Of a stretch of DNA of 64,000 nucleotides, positions 35,781 through 46,663 are shown piece by piece. A model generated the notes under the pieces. It worked only from the letters and a program-made list of their open reading frames with translations, did not search any database and was not told the DNA's origin. The translations under genes and the position numbers were made by a program. The first letter of the stretch is position 1, and every line of letters starts with the position of its first letter. The stretch comes from Microvirga sp. KLBC 81 (GTDB lineage Bacteria > Pseudomonadota > Alphaproteobacteria > Rhizobiales > Beijerinckiaceae): the NCBI RefSeq assembly GCF_003075415.1, contig NZ_QDAH01000003.1:1-64000 (forward strand), given 5' to 3'.

Positions 35781-37393
35781 GAGGGCCCCGTATGGTTCAA
35801 AACGGCGTCGGAGCCGGGCTGAGGGCGGCGGCGGTAGACCTTCCAATGATCCGTCTGCCGTGCAATCTCGAAATGCTCGGCGATATAGCGGCCGTAGAGG
35901 GTTTTGAGCCCTTCTCTGTCGGGCTCAGGTTGAGCTGCATCTCCGACAGGTTTGGGCTCCATCACGACAGTGACGTCGGTCATAAGGGTTTCGGCAGGGA
36001 TGAATGTCGACGTGTTGAGAGTGCGCTCCCACTGCAGCCAGGGCATGTCTCCCTTTGGAGGCGGGGTGTTGAGGATCATGGGGAATGGATTGGCGAGATC
36101 GAGAACAAAGATCTTCTCACCGCTCGGGTTCATTTCTGAGAGCAGCCTGGTGCCGTCGCGTAGCGCCGTCAGGTACAGGTCAGCCTTATCGTATTCGCCC
36201 CACGTCCATAGGTTTGCTAGTCGAACTCGCTCGAGATGGGGAAGCGCAATGGACTGCCCGGCGCGGGTGCTCGCTGAAATCATGTGAACTCCAAGGGCCG
36301 CCACACAATGCACGATCGTAGGCAGGACAAGAGCCAGAAAGAGGAGTTTTGCGCCTCCACGAGTAGACCAGTGACGCTCGATAGGACTGTCGACGTCTTT
36401 GTCCTCGAAACGCAGGATGGTTTCTGCCGCGACCGCGGAAGCAGCATGCAGAATGATGATTCCCCAGGCCTGAAAGTTCTGATTGATGATGAGGAAGCCT
36501 GTGACGGCGCAGAAGAGATAAAACAGGCCGTCACGCAAGCTGCGGCTGCGCCCGAGAGCGAGTCCGGCGAATATGGTGAGAAGCACGTAATCGGTCAGGT
36601 TGCCCAGGATGTGATCCGCAATCTGTCCCCATGTGCCGCGCAAGCGCCCGCCGACATTGAGAGCCAGACGAACATCGTCGAGATAGGTCCGGGACGACTG
36701 CCAGATTATCTCGACCGCAATACATGTGATGACAAGCAGTCCTAGGGTTGCCAAGACCCAGCGCCTTTGGTGCCGCTCCGTGAGCATGAAAATGAGAAAG
36801 GCGATGGCAGCGACGCCATAGGTCAGTTTTGTATAGAGCATCACCAGGGTTAGACCTGTGGCGCAGAGCGCATCCACCAGGTCCTGCTGCTCATGCATGC
36901 GTATGGGACGTAAGTACATGATGAGCAGAATGCTCAATGCTACCCATCCGATCCGGTTATAGAACTTCGCGAAGGACAGAGCGGTGATACCCTCGCCAAG
37001 ATTGATCGGCACAGCGAGGATGAGCAGAAGAAAAACACCAAAGGCAACCGCAAGGATGGGATGCAGCCGCGAGCCGAGGATATGGAGTAACGGCACGGAG
37101 AATGCGGAAATCGCGAGTGCCATGGCAGCCGGCATGGTGCCGCCCAGCGTACCGGAGAGGGCATACCCCGCGGCCGGAAGATAATAGGCCAGAGGCCCCA
37201 GGGGCGTATGAAAATCGCGGCTTGGAACCTGGCCCGAGACAACGCGGTAGGCGCCGTCGAGAATGACGAACAGATCATCCAGGTAGCGTGTGGTGACGGT
37301 CTGTCCCGGAAGAACGAGCAGGAGCGCGCATGAGGCGGCTATAACGAGCAGGAGAGCCCTTACTGGTATGCGTCGATCCGAAGGGGCTTCCAT
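35777..37393 (-). CDS. GT-C-like polytopic membrane protein, tandem paralog A
   Basis: This 538-residue first member of the tandem triplet has LDDLFVILDGAYRVVSGQVP, RDFHTPLGPLAYYLPAAGYALSG, PINLGEGITALSFAKFYNRIGW and MYLRPIRMHEQQ. The C-terminal domain has PWLQWERTLNTSTFIPAETLM and HWKVYRRRP. Start is ATG at 37393 with a GTG at 37402 also possible behind GGAGGA. The triplet lies on the same strand as, and 213 bases downstream of, the DprE1/DprE2 operon, so it could use the polyprenyl-phosphate-pentose made there. Confidence 0.75.
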   Translation of the reverse strand: MEAPSDRRIPVRALLLVIAASCALLLVLPGQTVTTRYLDDLFVILDGAYRVVSGQVPSRDFHTPLGPLAYYLPAAGYALSGTLGGTMPAAMALAISAFSVPLLHILGSRLHPILAVAFGVFLLLILAVPINLGEGITALSFAKFYNRIGWVALSILLIMYLRPIRMHEQQDLVDALCATGLTLVMLYTKLTYGVAAIAFLIFMLTERHQRRWVLATLGLLVITCIAVEIIWQSSRTYLDDVRLALNVGGRLRGTWGQIADHILGNLTDYVLLTIFAGLALGRSRSLRDGLFYLFCAVTGFLIINQNFQAWGIIILHAASAVAAETILRFEDKDVDSPIERHWSTRGGAKLLFLALVLPTIVHCVAALGVHMISASTRAGQSIALPHLERVRLANLWTWGEYDKADLYLTALRDGTRLLSEMNPSGEKIFVLDLANPFPMILNTPPPKGDMPWLQWERTLNTSTFIPAETLMTDVTVVMEPKPVGDAAQPEPDREGLKTLYGRYIAEHFEIARQTDHWKVYRRRPQPGSDAVLNHTGPS

Positions 37394-37502
37394 CGGCTCC
37401 ACTGTCCTCCTGTGGCTAGAGCTGTTTCCATTGGCATGGAATCAGCTCTCTCGTTTGCCGGGCCGCATTTTTGACGGTGAACCGGAGCCACTTCACCGGA
37501 AA

Positions 37503-37621
37503 ATGCTCTAGAGCATCGGAGCCAAAAGTAGACGCCACTTTTGGGCCGGTGCTCCCTTGTTCAGGCGGTGCATCGTTCGGCGCGGGAAACCGGGTCCGCT
37601 TTTCCGCACGATCCGCTAGAG
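37503..37621. repeat. Rhizobial-type intergenic mosaic repeat
   Basis: A cluster of palindromes lies between the GT-C triplet and dprE2: ATGCTCTAGAGCAT at 37503-37516, CCAAAAGT/ACTTTTGG arms at 37522-37529 and 37537-37544, and a GGCGCGGGAAACCGGGTCCG segment about 40 bases on. The same sentence-like blocks (ACCGGATCC/ACTTTTC, GGGCGCGGAAA, GCACGATGCGCT) occur at 61759-61952, so this is a dispersed element of the RIME/mosaic type seen in Rhizobiales. Confidence 0.65.
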
Positions 37622-38359
37622 GCGCAGACGTTTGAAGATGCGCTCCGGGATACTACCTATAATCATCATGACCGGCCGCCAGATGCGGCGAACATAAATT
37701 ATATCACCGCCCCCTTTTTCGGCTGCCGTGAAGATGGCGCGTCCAACTTCTTCGGCCTCTGCCGTGAGAATGGGCGGCAGTTTCATGCCTGCCGTCATCT
37801 GCGTGCGTACGAAACCGGGTTTGACGGTGATCACCCGCAGTCCTGCAGGAGCGAGACGGTTGCGCAGGCCCGACAGGAAAGCCGAGAAGCCCGCCTTGGC
37901 AGCCCCGTAGAGATAGTTGGAACCGCGCCCGCGATCGCCGGCCACCGAGCTCACGCCGACGATGGTGCCGGATCCGCGTTCCAGGAAGCGCTCGGCGAAA
38001 AGACCGAGGAGCAGGGCTGGGCCTTCGAAATTGGTGCGCAGGACCTGCGTGGCGTGGGCGAGATCCTTCTGCCCCCGTGCCTGATCGCCCAATTCGCCGA
38101 CCACGCACACCATTGTATCGGGAAGCTGGGGCAGGCCATCGATGAAGGCATCGAAGCTGTTGGTCTCCAGAATGTCGAGCCGATGAGTCGTGACCTCGGT
38201 ACCGGTGCGAGCGGCGATATCGTCCGCATTGCGGCGCGCCTCATCTTCCCTACGGGCTGCCAGCAGCACATGCCATCCGGCTTTCGCGTAGCAGAGTGCG
38301 GTTGCACGCCCAATGTCGGACGTGCCGCCGACGAGCAGAAGAGTTCTGGAGGAAGTCAT
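37616..38359 (-). CDS. dprE2: DprE2-like decaprenylphosphoryl-2-keto-pentose reductase
   Basis: This 247-residue short-chain dehydrogenase has the LVGGTSDIGRATAL cofactor loop and the GVSSVAGDRGRGSNYLYGAAKAGF active-site strand, with Ser, Tyr and Lys in the arrangement of DprE2. DprE2 reduces the 2-keto intermediate made by DprE1 to give decaprenylphosphoryl-D-arabinose. It begins one base inside the dprE1 stop (TGATG). The C-terminal IWRPVMMIIGSIPERIFKRLRL includes an amphipathic membrane-associating tail, as in mycobacterial DprE2. Context makes the assignment strong. Confidence 0.85.
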   Translation of the reverse strand: MTSSRTLLLVGGTSDIGRATALCYAKAGWHVLLAARREDEARRNADDIAARTGTEVTTHRLDILETNSFDAFIDGLPQLPDTMVCVVGELGDQARGQKDLAHATQVLRTNFEGPALLLGLFAERFLERGSGTIVGVSSVAGDRGRGSNYLYGAAKAGFSAFLSGLRNRLAPAGLRVITVKPGFVRTQMTAGMKLPPILTAEAEEVGRAIFTAAEKGGGDIIYVRRIWRPVMMIIGSIPERIFKRLRL

Positions 38360-39693
38360 CAGATGCCAAGCCTGGTCGAGAGACGAGAAGAGATCCGGCC
38401 GGTCGCCCCGATTGCCCGCCGCAGATCGCGGAAACGGGTCAACCCGGGATAGCCGGCCTCAAACGTGGAAGCGGATTGGCGCGCGTCCTTGGCGAGATAC
38501 AGCCGGCCGCCGGCGTCAACCACAGTCTTGTCGAGTTCGTCGAGCAGCGGAAACGCCGCGTCGCTGACGGGCATGTCGAGAGCAAGCGTGAAGCCTTCCA
38601 TGGGAAAGGCGATATCCCCGTGACTCGGGCCCATCTGCTTGAGAACGGCAAGGAATGAGGCGATGCCCCGGTGCGAGATGCGATCGAGGATGCTGCTCAG
38701 CGCAGAGCGAGCGTGAGCCGTGGGGACGACGCATTGATATTGCAGAAGCCCGCGCCGGCCGTAGATGCGATTCCAATCTCCAACCCCGTCGAGGGGGAAG
38801 AAGTAAGGATTCCAGTGCACGAGGAACGGGTATCCCGCCTTCATGGCACCTGCGCGAAAATACATCTCGTTGAAAGCCGCAACCGAGAGCCGGTTGAGGG
38901 TGAACGACGGAAAGTCGACAGGCACGGACAGCCGACCTGTCTGCGAAGACGGAAAGTGCTCTCCTCCGGGGCGCAGCGCCTCGACATCCTTCCGCGTGGC
39001 GTGCTCGGCGGCGAAAACGAGGGAGCGGCCCATGGATTTACCCCGGGCCAGGCAATCGATCCACGCGACCGAATAGGTTGCGTCATGACTCGCCTGCAAG
39101 GCCTCGAGTGCGCTCTCGAGATTGGGAGCAACAATCGTCTGCTGGCGCATCCATCCGGTTTCGATGGGGCGGAGCTGGAATGTCGCCTCGATAATCGTGC
39201 CCGTCAGGCCCATGCCGCCAATGGTGGCGGAGAGAAGTTCGGCATGCTCCGTTCGTGAGCATGTGAGAATGCTGCCGTCGGGCAAGGCAAGGGTCAGCGA
39301 CTCCACGTGATCGCCGAAGCCGCCATCGCGGTGATGATTCTTGCCGTGCACATCCGAGGCGATCATGCCGCCGATGGTCACGAATTTCGTGCCGGGCACG
39401 ACGGGCGGAAAGAACCCTCTTGGCACCATCACGTCCAGGAGATCGGCGAGAAGAAGGCCCGCCTCTACGCGAACGCGGCCTGTCGTGGGATCGAAGGCGC
39501 GGATACGATTGAGCCCACGGGTAACGAGAGTCGTCCGCTCGCCGATTGCCGCATCCCCATAGGCGCGCGCGTTCCCGCGAGCGACGATTCCTGAATGCGA
39601 GGCCATGAGGGGCGGCAGCGCCGTCGGAGAGGCGGGATTGAGAACCTCTGACGGATGGCGGGGATAGCGCCCCCAGCCGAACAGTTCCATCAT
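38359..39693 (-). CDS. dprE1: DprE1-like FAD-dependent oxidase
   Basis: This 444-residue FAD-binding protein matches decaprenylphosphoryl-beta-D-ribose 2'-oxidase: GNARAYGDAA, then GTKFVTIGGMIASDVHGKNHH and FGDHVESLTL in the FAD domain, and RLYLAKDARQSASTFEAGYP in the C-terminal part, where Lys402 corresponds to the active-site lysine (mycobacterial Lys418). The residue in the position of the benzothiazinone-target cysteine reads Ala371 (GFTLALD). It would oxidise the C2 hydroxyl of polyprenyl-phosphoryl-ribose. It overlaps GtrA by four bases and dprE2 by one. Confidence 0.88.
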   Translation of the reverse strand: MMELFGWGRYPRHPSEVLNPASPTALPPLMASHSGIVARGNARAYGDAAIGERTTLVTRGLNRIRAFDPTTGRVRVEAGLLLADLLDVMVPRGFFPPVVPGTKFVTIGGMIASDVHGKNHHRDGGFGDHVESLTLALPDGSILTCSRTEHAELLSATIGGMGLTGTIIEATFQLRPIETGWMRQQTIVAPNLESALEALQASHDATYSVAWIDCLARGKSMGRSLVFAAEHATRKDVEALRPGGEHFPSSQTGRLSVPVDFPSFTLNRLSVAAFNEMYFRAGAMKAGYPFLVHWNPYFFPLDGVGDWNRIYGRRGLLQYQCVVPTAHARSALSSILDRISHRGIASFLAVLKQMGPSHGDIAFPMEGFTLALDMPVSDAAFPLLDELDKTVVDAGGRLYLAKDARQSASTFEAGYPGLTRFRDLRRAIGATGRISSRLSTRLGI

Positions 39694-40157
39694 GCCCGTC
39701 GCTCCTTGAACACAAAGCTCCGATCGAGCATGAACTTTGCCGCATAGCCGACGGCAAGACCCAACACGGCACCACTGTATTTGGCAAAATCTGTCTGCCA
39801 GATAGCCCAGAAAGCAATCTCGAAACCCCAGAAGACCAGCGTCGTCAGAACGCTGAAGGCCCCATAAAGGGTGATCTTCTGCAGTTCCTGCCTATGCCCG
39901 TCGTACCCGTCGTCGAAGACCCATTTCTTGTCCAGCAGGTACTTGAGAATAAAGCCTGCCGCCGTGCCCATCAGGATCGAAAGCGTCAAAGGAGCCACCG
40001 GGGCCAAGCGTATTGTCACCTCCTGCGTCAGCAGATTGGCGAGCGTCGCGAGGACTGCAAACAGCACGTAGCGAGTGAACATCCCAGCGGTATTGCCGGT
40101 GGAGCGAGAGGAGAGGCTTACACGAGCCGTATCATGTTTATTGTGTTGCGACGACAT
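39690..40157 (-). CDS. GtrA-family membrane protein
   Basis: This 155-residue four-helix protein has FTRYVLFAVLATLANLLTQE near the start, a GFILKYLLDKKWVFDDG loop and VGYAAKFMLDRSFVF at the end, the classic GtrA pattern. GtrA proteins flip polyprenyl-linked sugars or act as anchors. The mycobacterial homologue Rv3789 sits directly upstream of dprE1, as here. It starts 3 bases after the HAD-UbiA stop and overlaps the dprE1 start. Confidence 0.88.
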   Translation of the reverse strand: MSSQHNKHDTARVSLSSRSTGNTAGMFTRYVLFAVLATLANLLTQEVTIRLAPVAPLTLSILMGTAAGFILKYLLDKKWVFDDGYDGHRQELQKITLYGAFSVLTTLVFWGFEIAFWAIWQTDFAKYSGAVLGLAVGYAAKFMLDRSFVFKERRA

Positions 40158-40160
40158 GGA

Positions 40161-41729
40161 TCAGATCGCCGCGATAATGAGAAGAGCCGTGAGACCAACG
40201 ATCGCCAGACTCACCTTATCCCTGATGGCAAAGACCACGGGATCGTCGTCCATCAGGCGGCGGCTGGCCAGCATCAGGGCACGAGCGATCCAGTACATGA
40301 GCAGCGGTACGACGAACCATAAGATCCTCGGATGCGTGTAGAGCTTGTCCACGGCGTCGCTCGAAATATAGAGCGTAAAGATCGTGATGGCATTAAAGCC
40401 GGCTCCGGCGGCGAGAGCCGCGACGATATCAAGGTCGCTGTTCTTGTAATCCCGGCTGGTCGGGTCGGGCAGATTGGCATCGCGCCGGCCTGCAAGCTCC
40501 ACATAACGCTTGATGAGGGCCAGCGACATGAAGATCATCATGCAGAAAGCCAGAAGCCATTCAGAGATCACGACGCTCGTGGCGACAGCTCCTCCGAAGA
40601 CCCGGACGGAATAGAGTCCGGCCAAGGTGATCACGTCGACGATCATCATGCGTTTGAGAGCAAACGAATACGCCGTCGTGAGAGCGAAATAACCGAGCAG
40701 CACTCCGAGGAAAGGAAGGGACACGGTGGCCGCAAGGGCGATGGCGCTCAGGAACAAGAGCGGGATCGCAATAACCCCATGCATAAGGGGAATGGCGCCG
40801 CAGGCCAAGGGACGGTTGCACTTCGTCCGATGCCGCCGGTCATCCTGCAAGTCCACCAGGTCGTTGAGGATATAGACGCTCGATGCGCAGAGCGAGAACG
40901 CGACGAAGGCCGTCAGGGCATGAGCAATCGCGCCGGCAGTCAACAGATGGGAGGTCAGCAGGGGCACGAAAATCAGAGCATTCTTTGCATATTGGTGCAC
41001 GCGGAGCATCCTTGCCCAGGTGCGCCACGTCGGGCGTGTATGGGGCAGATGCTCGATTTCACCGTCCCTGCCAACGAGCTTCTTTCGTACGCCCGCGGGT
41101 GCACGAATAGCAAAGGCCTTGGCTGCTTTCTGCCAGACCGGCAGGTCGGCCGCGTCATTGCCGACGTAGTCGAAGCCTTTTTCCCCAAAGACCTCGACCA
41201 GCTGCTCGGCCTTCTTCTCGCCCGCCAAATTGGTGGTCTCGTTCGTCGCGAACCAGCCGTCGAATTCCCCGAGATGGTCGGCGACACGGCCAACGAGTTT
41301 CTCGTGGCTGGCAGAGGCTAGATAGACCTGGCGGCCCTCCGCCTTGGCCTGCCGGATGAGGGCGAGAACCTCAGGATCGTAGGGTAGGGTGCTCGGGTCG
41401 AAATCGACAGGTTCGGACAGCCGATGCTTGAGCGCAGCCTTGCCGCGCTTGAGGGCCGCCAGTATCTCGACCAGCGAATGGGGGCGCCGGCCCAGCTCAG
41501 AAAAAGCGGTTTCGATCAGGAGATCGGATGCGACGAGCGTGCCGTCGAGGTCGACAACCAATGGCCGGCTCTTGCCTTCCAGTGCGGCCTTGCCAGCGTA
41601 CATCTCTATCGGAAGGCTGGAAGGCTGGTGTGCTTCTGCCAGTTGCCGTGAGTCACTGTCATCGAAAGTCGTGCCGTTCTGGAGCTGAGAATGGGTTTCA
41701 AATCGAGCCAAGACTCCATGCTCCTTCAA
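40161..41729 (-). CDS. HAD-UbiA fusion, polyprenyl-phosphate phosphoribosyltransferase-like
   Basis: This 522-residue protein is a two-domain fusion. An N-terminal HAD phosphatase (about 50-220) has VDLDGTLVASD and a later YVGNDAADLPVW motif. A C-terminal UbiA domain of about eight helices has NDLVDLQDDRRHRTKCNRPLACG, the Mg-binding Asp-rich motif. Mycobacterial Rv3806c (UbiA alone) transfers phosphoribose from PRPP to decaprenyl phosphate, and a separate phosphatase is needed next. The HAD half here could do that step. Start is TTG at 41729; an ATG at 41603 is an alternative. It is the first gene of the dprE operon. Confidence 0.85.
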   Translation of the reverse strand: MKEHGVLARFETHSQLQNGTTFDDSDSRQLAEAHQPSSLPIEMYAGKAALEGKSRPLVVDLDGTLVASDLLIETAFSELGRRPHSLVEILAALKRGKAALKHRLSEPVDFDPSTLPYDPEVLALIRQAKAEGRQVYLASASHEKLVGRVADHLGEFDGWFATNETTNLAGEKKAEQLVEVFGEKGFDYVGNDAADLPVWQKAAKAFAIRAPAGVRKKLVGRDGEIEHLPHTRPTWRTWARMLRVHQYAKNALIFVPLLTSHLLTAGAIAHALTAFVAFSLCASSVYILNDLVDLQDDRRHRTKCNRPLACGAIPLMHGVIAIPLLFLSAIALAATVSLPFLGVLLGYFALTTAYSFALKRMMIVDVITLAGLYSVRVFGGAVATSVVISEWLLAFCMMIFMSLALIKRYVELAGRRDANLPDPTSRDYKNSDLDIVAALAAGAGFNAITIFTLYISSDAVDKLYTHPRILWFVVPLLMYWIARALMLASRRLMDDDPVVFAIRDKVSLAIVGLTALLIIAAI

Positions 41730-42173
41730 ACGAACGTGAGCGTTTTTCCGAAAAGCCTACCGCTAAACTAACCATGAGACATGAATGCAATCCGAACGTT
41801 CAGTTAGCGCTCAGGGGGGCATCAAATCTGCTACATAATCCTGCTGACTGAGATGAATGGGCCGGCACAAGAACATGTGGGCCATGAAACGATGCCTCCA
41901 CTCACCACACAGGCACCGTAATATTGCTTCTGTAAAGCTCGGGCTCAAGTCTCGTGAGTGCTACCGATACGTTGATACCAATAAGTCTTGGCGCGGGCAA
42001 CGTTAATTGATAGTTTATTACGTTTGATTGCATGAGGGTGGCCGCTGTAAATCTGGAGCTGCGACGCTTCAGGCGAAAGCTGACACAGGTGTTGATGCCG
42101 ATTGTTCCAGCTCACTCTGCAGAGTGGGAGGAATGCCGCTAATGGTTTGGGCCTTACTGCCCTGCCGTAATGG
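41730..42173. other. Intergenic region with no confident gene
   Basis: Lies between the dprE operon (start 41729) and the thioesterase stop. It is AT-rich in parts (about 42000-42030). A small plus-strand frame at 42032-42142 encodes 36 residues (MRVAAVNLELRRFRRKL at its start), but its ribosome site is not convincing and I would not call it a gene. It must contain the dprE operon promoter, not resolved here. Confidence 0.45.
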
Positions 42174-42560
42174 CTATCCTGGCGGCAGTGGGCGGGGACG
42201 GGAGCCGCTATCGATAGCGACGAACGTGAACACGGCCTCGGTGACCTTGATCTGCTCATCCCCATCACGGGAGCGGCGCCAGGCTTCGACCTGGAATTTC
42301 ATGGATGTCCGTCCTGTCGAGATCAGGTCAGCATAGACTGAGACCTCGTCACCCACATGGACCGGGCTGTGAAAAGTCATGGCGTCAACGGCAACCGTCA
42401 CGCAGCGTCCCCGGGCGCGTCGGGCCGCCGCATTGCCGGCTGCCAAGTCCATCTGGGACATCAGCCAGCCACCGAAGATATCCCCTGCGGGGTTCGTGTC
42501 GGAAGGCATGGCGATCGTTCGAATCACAGCCTCGCGCTCTTCAGGCCGATCAGCACTCAT
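42174..42560 (-). CDS. Acyl-CoA thioesterase, YciA-like hotdog protein
   Basis: This 128-residue hotdog-fold protein has AMPSDTNPAGDIFGGWLMSQMDLAAGNAAARRA with the catalytic Asp, and FHSPVHVGDEVSVYADL in the second half, typical of YciA/BACH-type acyl-CoA thioesterases. The ATG at 42560 follows a GAGG site. It stands alone upstream of the uronate operon on the same strand. It would hydrolyse short- to medium-chain acyl-CoA. Confidence 0.88.
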   Translation of the reverse strand: MSADRPEEREAVIRTIAMPSDTNPAGDIFGGWLMSQMDLAAGNAAARRARGRCVTVAVDAMTFHSPVHVGDEVSVYADLISTGRTSMKFQVEAWRRSRDGDEQIKVTEAVFTFVAIDSGSRPRPLPPG

Positions 42561-42668
42561 GGACATCCTCAATTTTTGAGCAGATCTCAGGATCCATGCC
42601 TAGTGGGCCTGAGTTTCGTGTGGTTTTCAATAGACTTGAGGATCGTCGCAGTTGAGAAGCCCGAGCGC

Positions 42669-43534
42669 TCAGAAGCCGTAAAGGCGTGCCGGGTTGTCGA
42701 CCAGGATCTTCTGGCGGTGATCGGGCGTGGCCCAGTCCAAGAGAATGTCCAGAAGAACGGCGTCATCTGGGTAGCGATCGCGCGGAACGCCCACATGCGG
42801 CCAATTCGACCCCCAGATGATACGGTCCGGCGCATGATTGATGACACGCTGGGCGATGGCCGCAACATCCGCGAAGTCCGGCGCTCCCGTGAGGCTCGTC
42901 TCATAGCAGCCACAGATCTTGAACCACGCATTGCCTCGGTCAATCAGGCGGAGGATCCCGTCCACGCGTGGGTCATCGGCAGGAACCGGGTCGATGAATT
43001 TGCCGATATGGTCGATCACATAGTCTGTCTCAATCGCGCGAAGCGCATCGATGTGCTGGTCGATCTCCCGGCCGTTGAACTGCACGATCATGCTCCAGCC
43101 AACGGATCGGCAGAGCCGCTCGACAGGCCTCATATCGGCGATCTTCACCGCTCCACCGGGCAGGTTCATGATACGTGCGCCACGAACGCCGCGTGCATGA
43201 AGGCGTTCCAGCTCCGACACCGTCATGTCGGGCGAGACGGCAATGACCGCTCTTGCTCGCTCCGGCCCGATCTGTTCGAGTGCCGCCAAGGTCGACCCAT
43301 TGTCGAACTGGTATGCGTTCGACTGGGTGAGGACGACACGCTCCAGCCCCAGCCGTTTCTGGACCACGGCGTAATCCTCCACCGCGGCCAGCTCTGCGAT
43401 CGGAGGGCCTCCAGGCTGCGGCTCGAAGCCTGGGAGGTAGAGATGAATATGGCAATCCGTTGCTCCGGCTGGAGCTTTCAGGGCGGGGGGCGGCCCGGTA
43501 AGAGGTCTTGTATTGGGTGGGATCGATCCCATGA

Positions 43535-43538
<4 letters not shown>
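42669..43538 (-). CDS. gli: D-galactarolactone isomerase-like amidohydrolase
   Basis: This 289-residue metal-dependent hydrolase of the TIM-barrel amidohydrolase family has DCHIHLYLPGF (metal His pair), IVQFNGREIDQHID, VIDHIGKF and IIWGSNWPHVGVP. In Agrobacterium the homologue Gli isomerises D-galactaro-1,5-lactone to the 1,4-lactone in uronate oxidation. It overlaps the gci gene (ATGA at 43535-43538) and ends the operon. The call is mainly by family and context; related 2-pyrone-4,6-dicarboxylate hydrolases share the fold. Confidence 0.85.
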
Positions 43539-46420
<2,882 letters not shown>

Positions 46421-46525
46421 AGAAAACTCCGGGCGTCCCAACGGCTGATGCTCCTTGCTCTATCCGAGCGCCTTGAGGCTGCGCAATGCTGGTTCGACAA
46501 AAGTTGTTGACGGGTTGTCTTGCCA

Positions 46526-46558
46526 TTATATGATGACATTGTATAAACATAATACAAG
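46526..46558. promoter_or_regulatory. Control region between gntR and udh with inverted repeat
   Basis: TTGTAT (46540-46545) and ATACAA (46553-46558) form a dyad with a 7-base spacer. On the minus strand it overlaps a promoter for the regulator gene: TTGTAT (46553-46558 complement), 18-base spacer, TATAAT (46526-46531 complement). The nearby ATATGATGA also occurs in the kdgD palindrome. This suggests autoregulation and shared control of the divergent udh gene. Confidence 0.5.
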
Positions 46559-46589
46559 TCTTGGACAACGACAATCGGGAGGAGGCTCA

Positions 46590-46646
46590 TGGCTCGCCAA
46601 AAGCTCGTGCGCAGCTGTTTCTTTCTCTTCAAGCGGCCCGATTAGG
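46590..46646 (+). CDS. Possible 18-residue leader ORF before udh
   Basis: ATG at 46590 follows a very strong GGGAGGAGG site and opens an 18-codon frame (MARQKLVRSCFFLFKRPD) ending in TAG at 46644-46646, 17 bases before the udh ATG, whose own ribosome site is weak. Translation of the small frame could couple to udh. It shows no known attenuator features and may be a chance frame. Confidence 0.35.
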
Positions 46647-46663
46647 CCGAATGGGTCGGGTGG

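Noticed and set aside
42032-42142. 36-residue frame in the gap before the thioesterase
   Set aside because: No good ribosome site and no similarity to any family I know.
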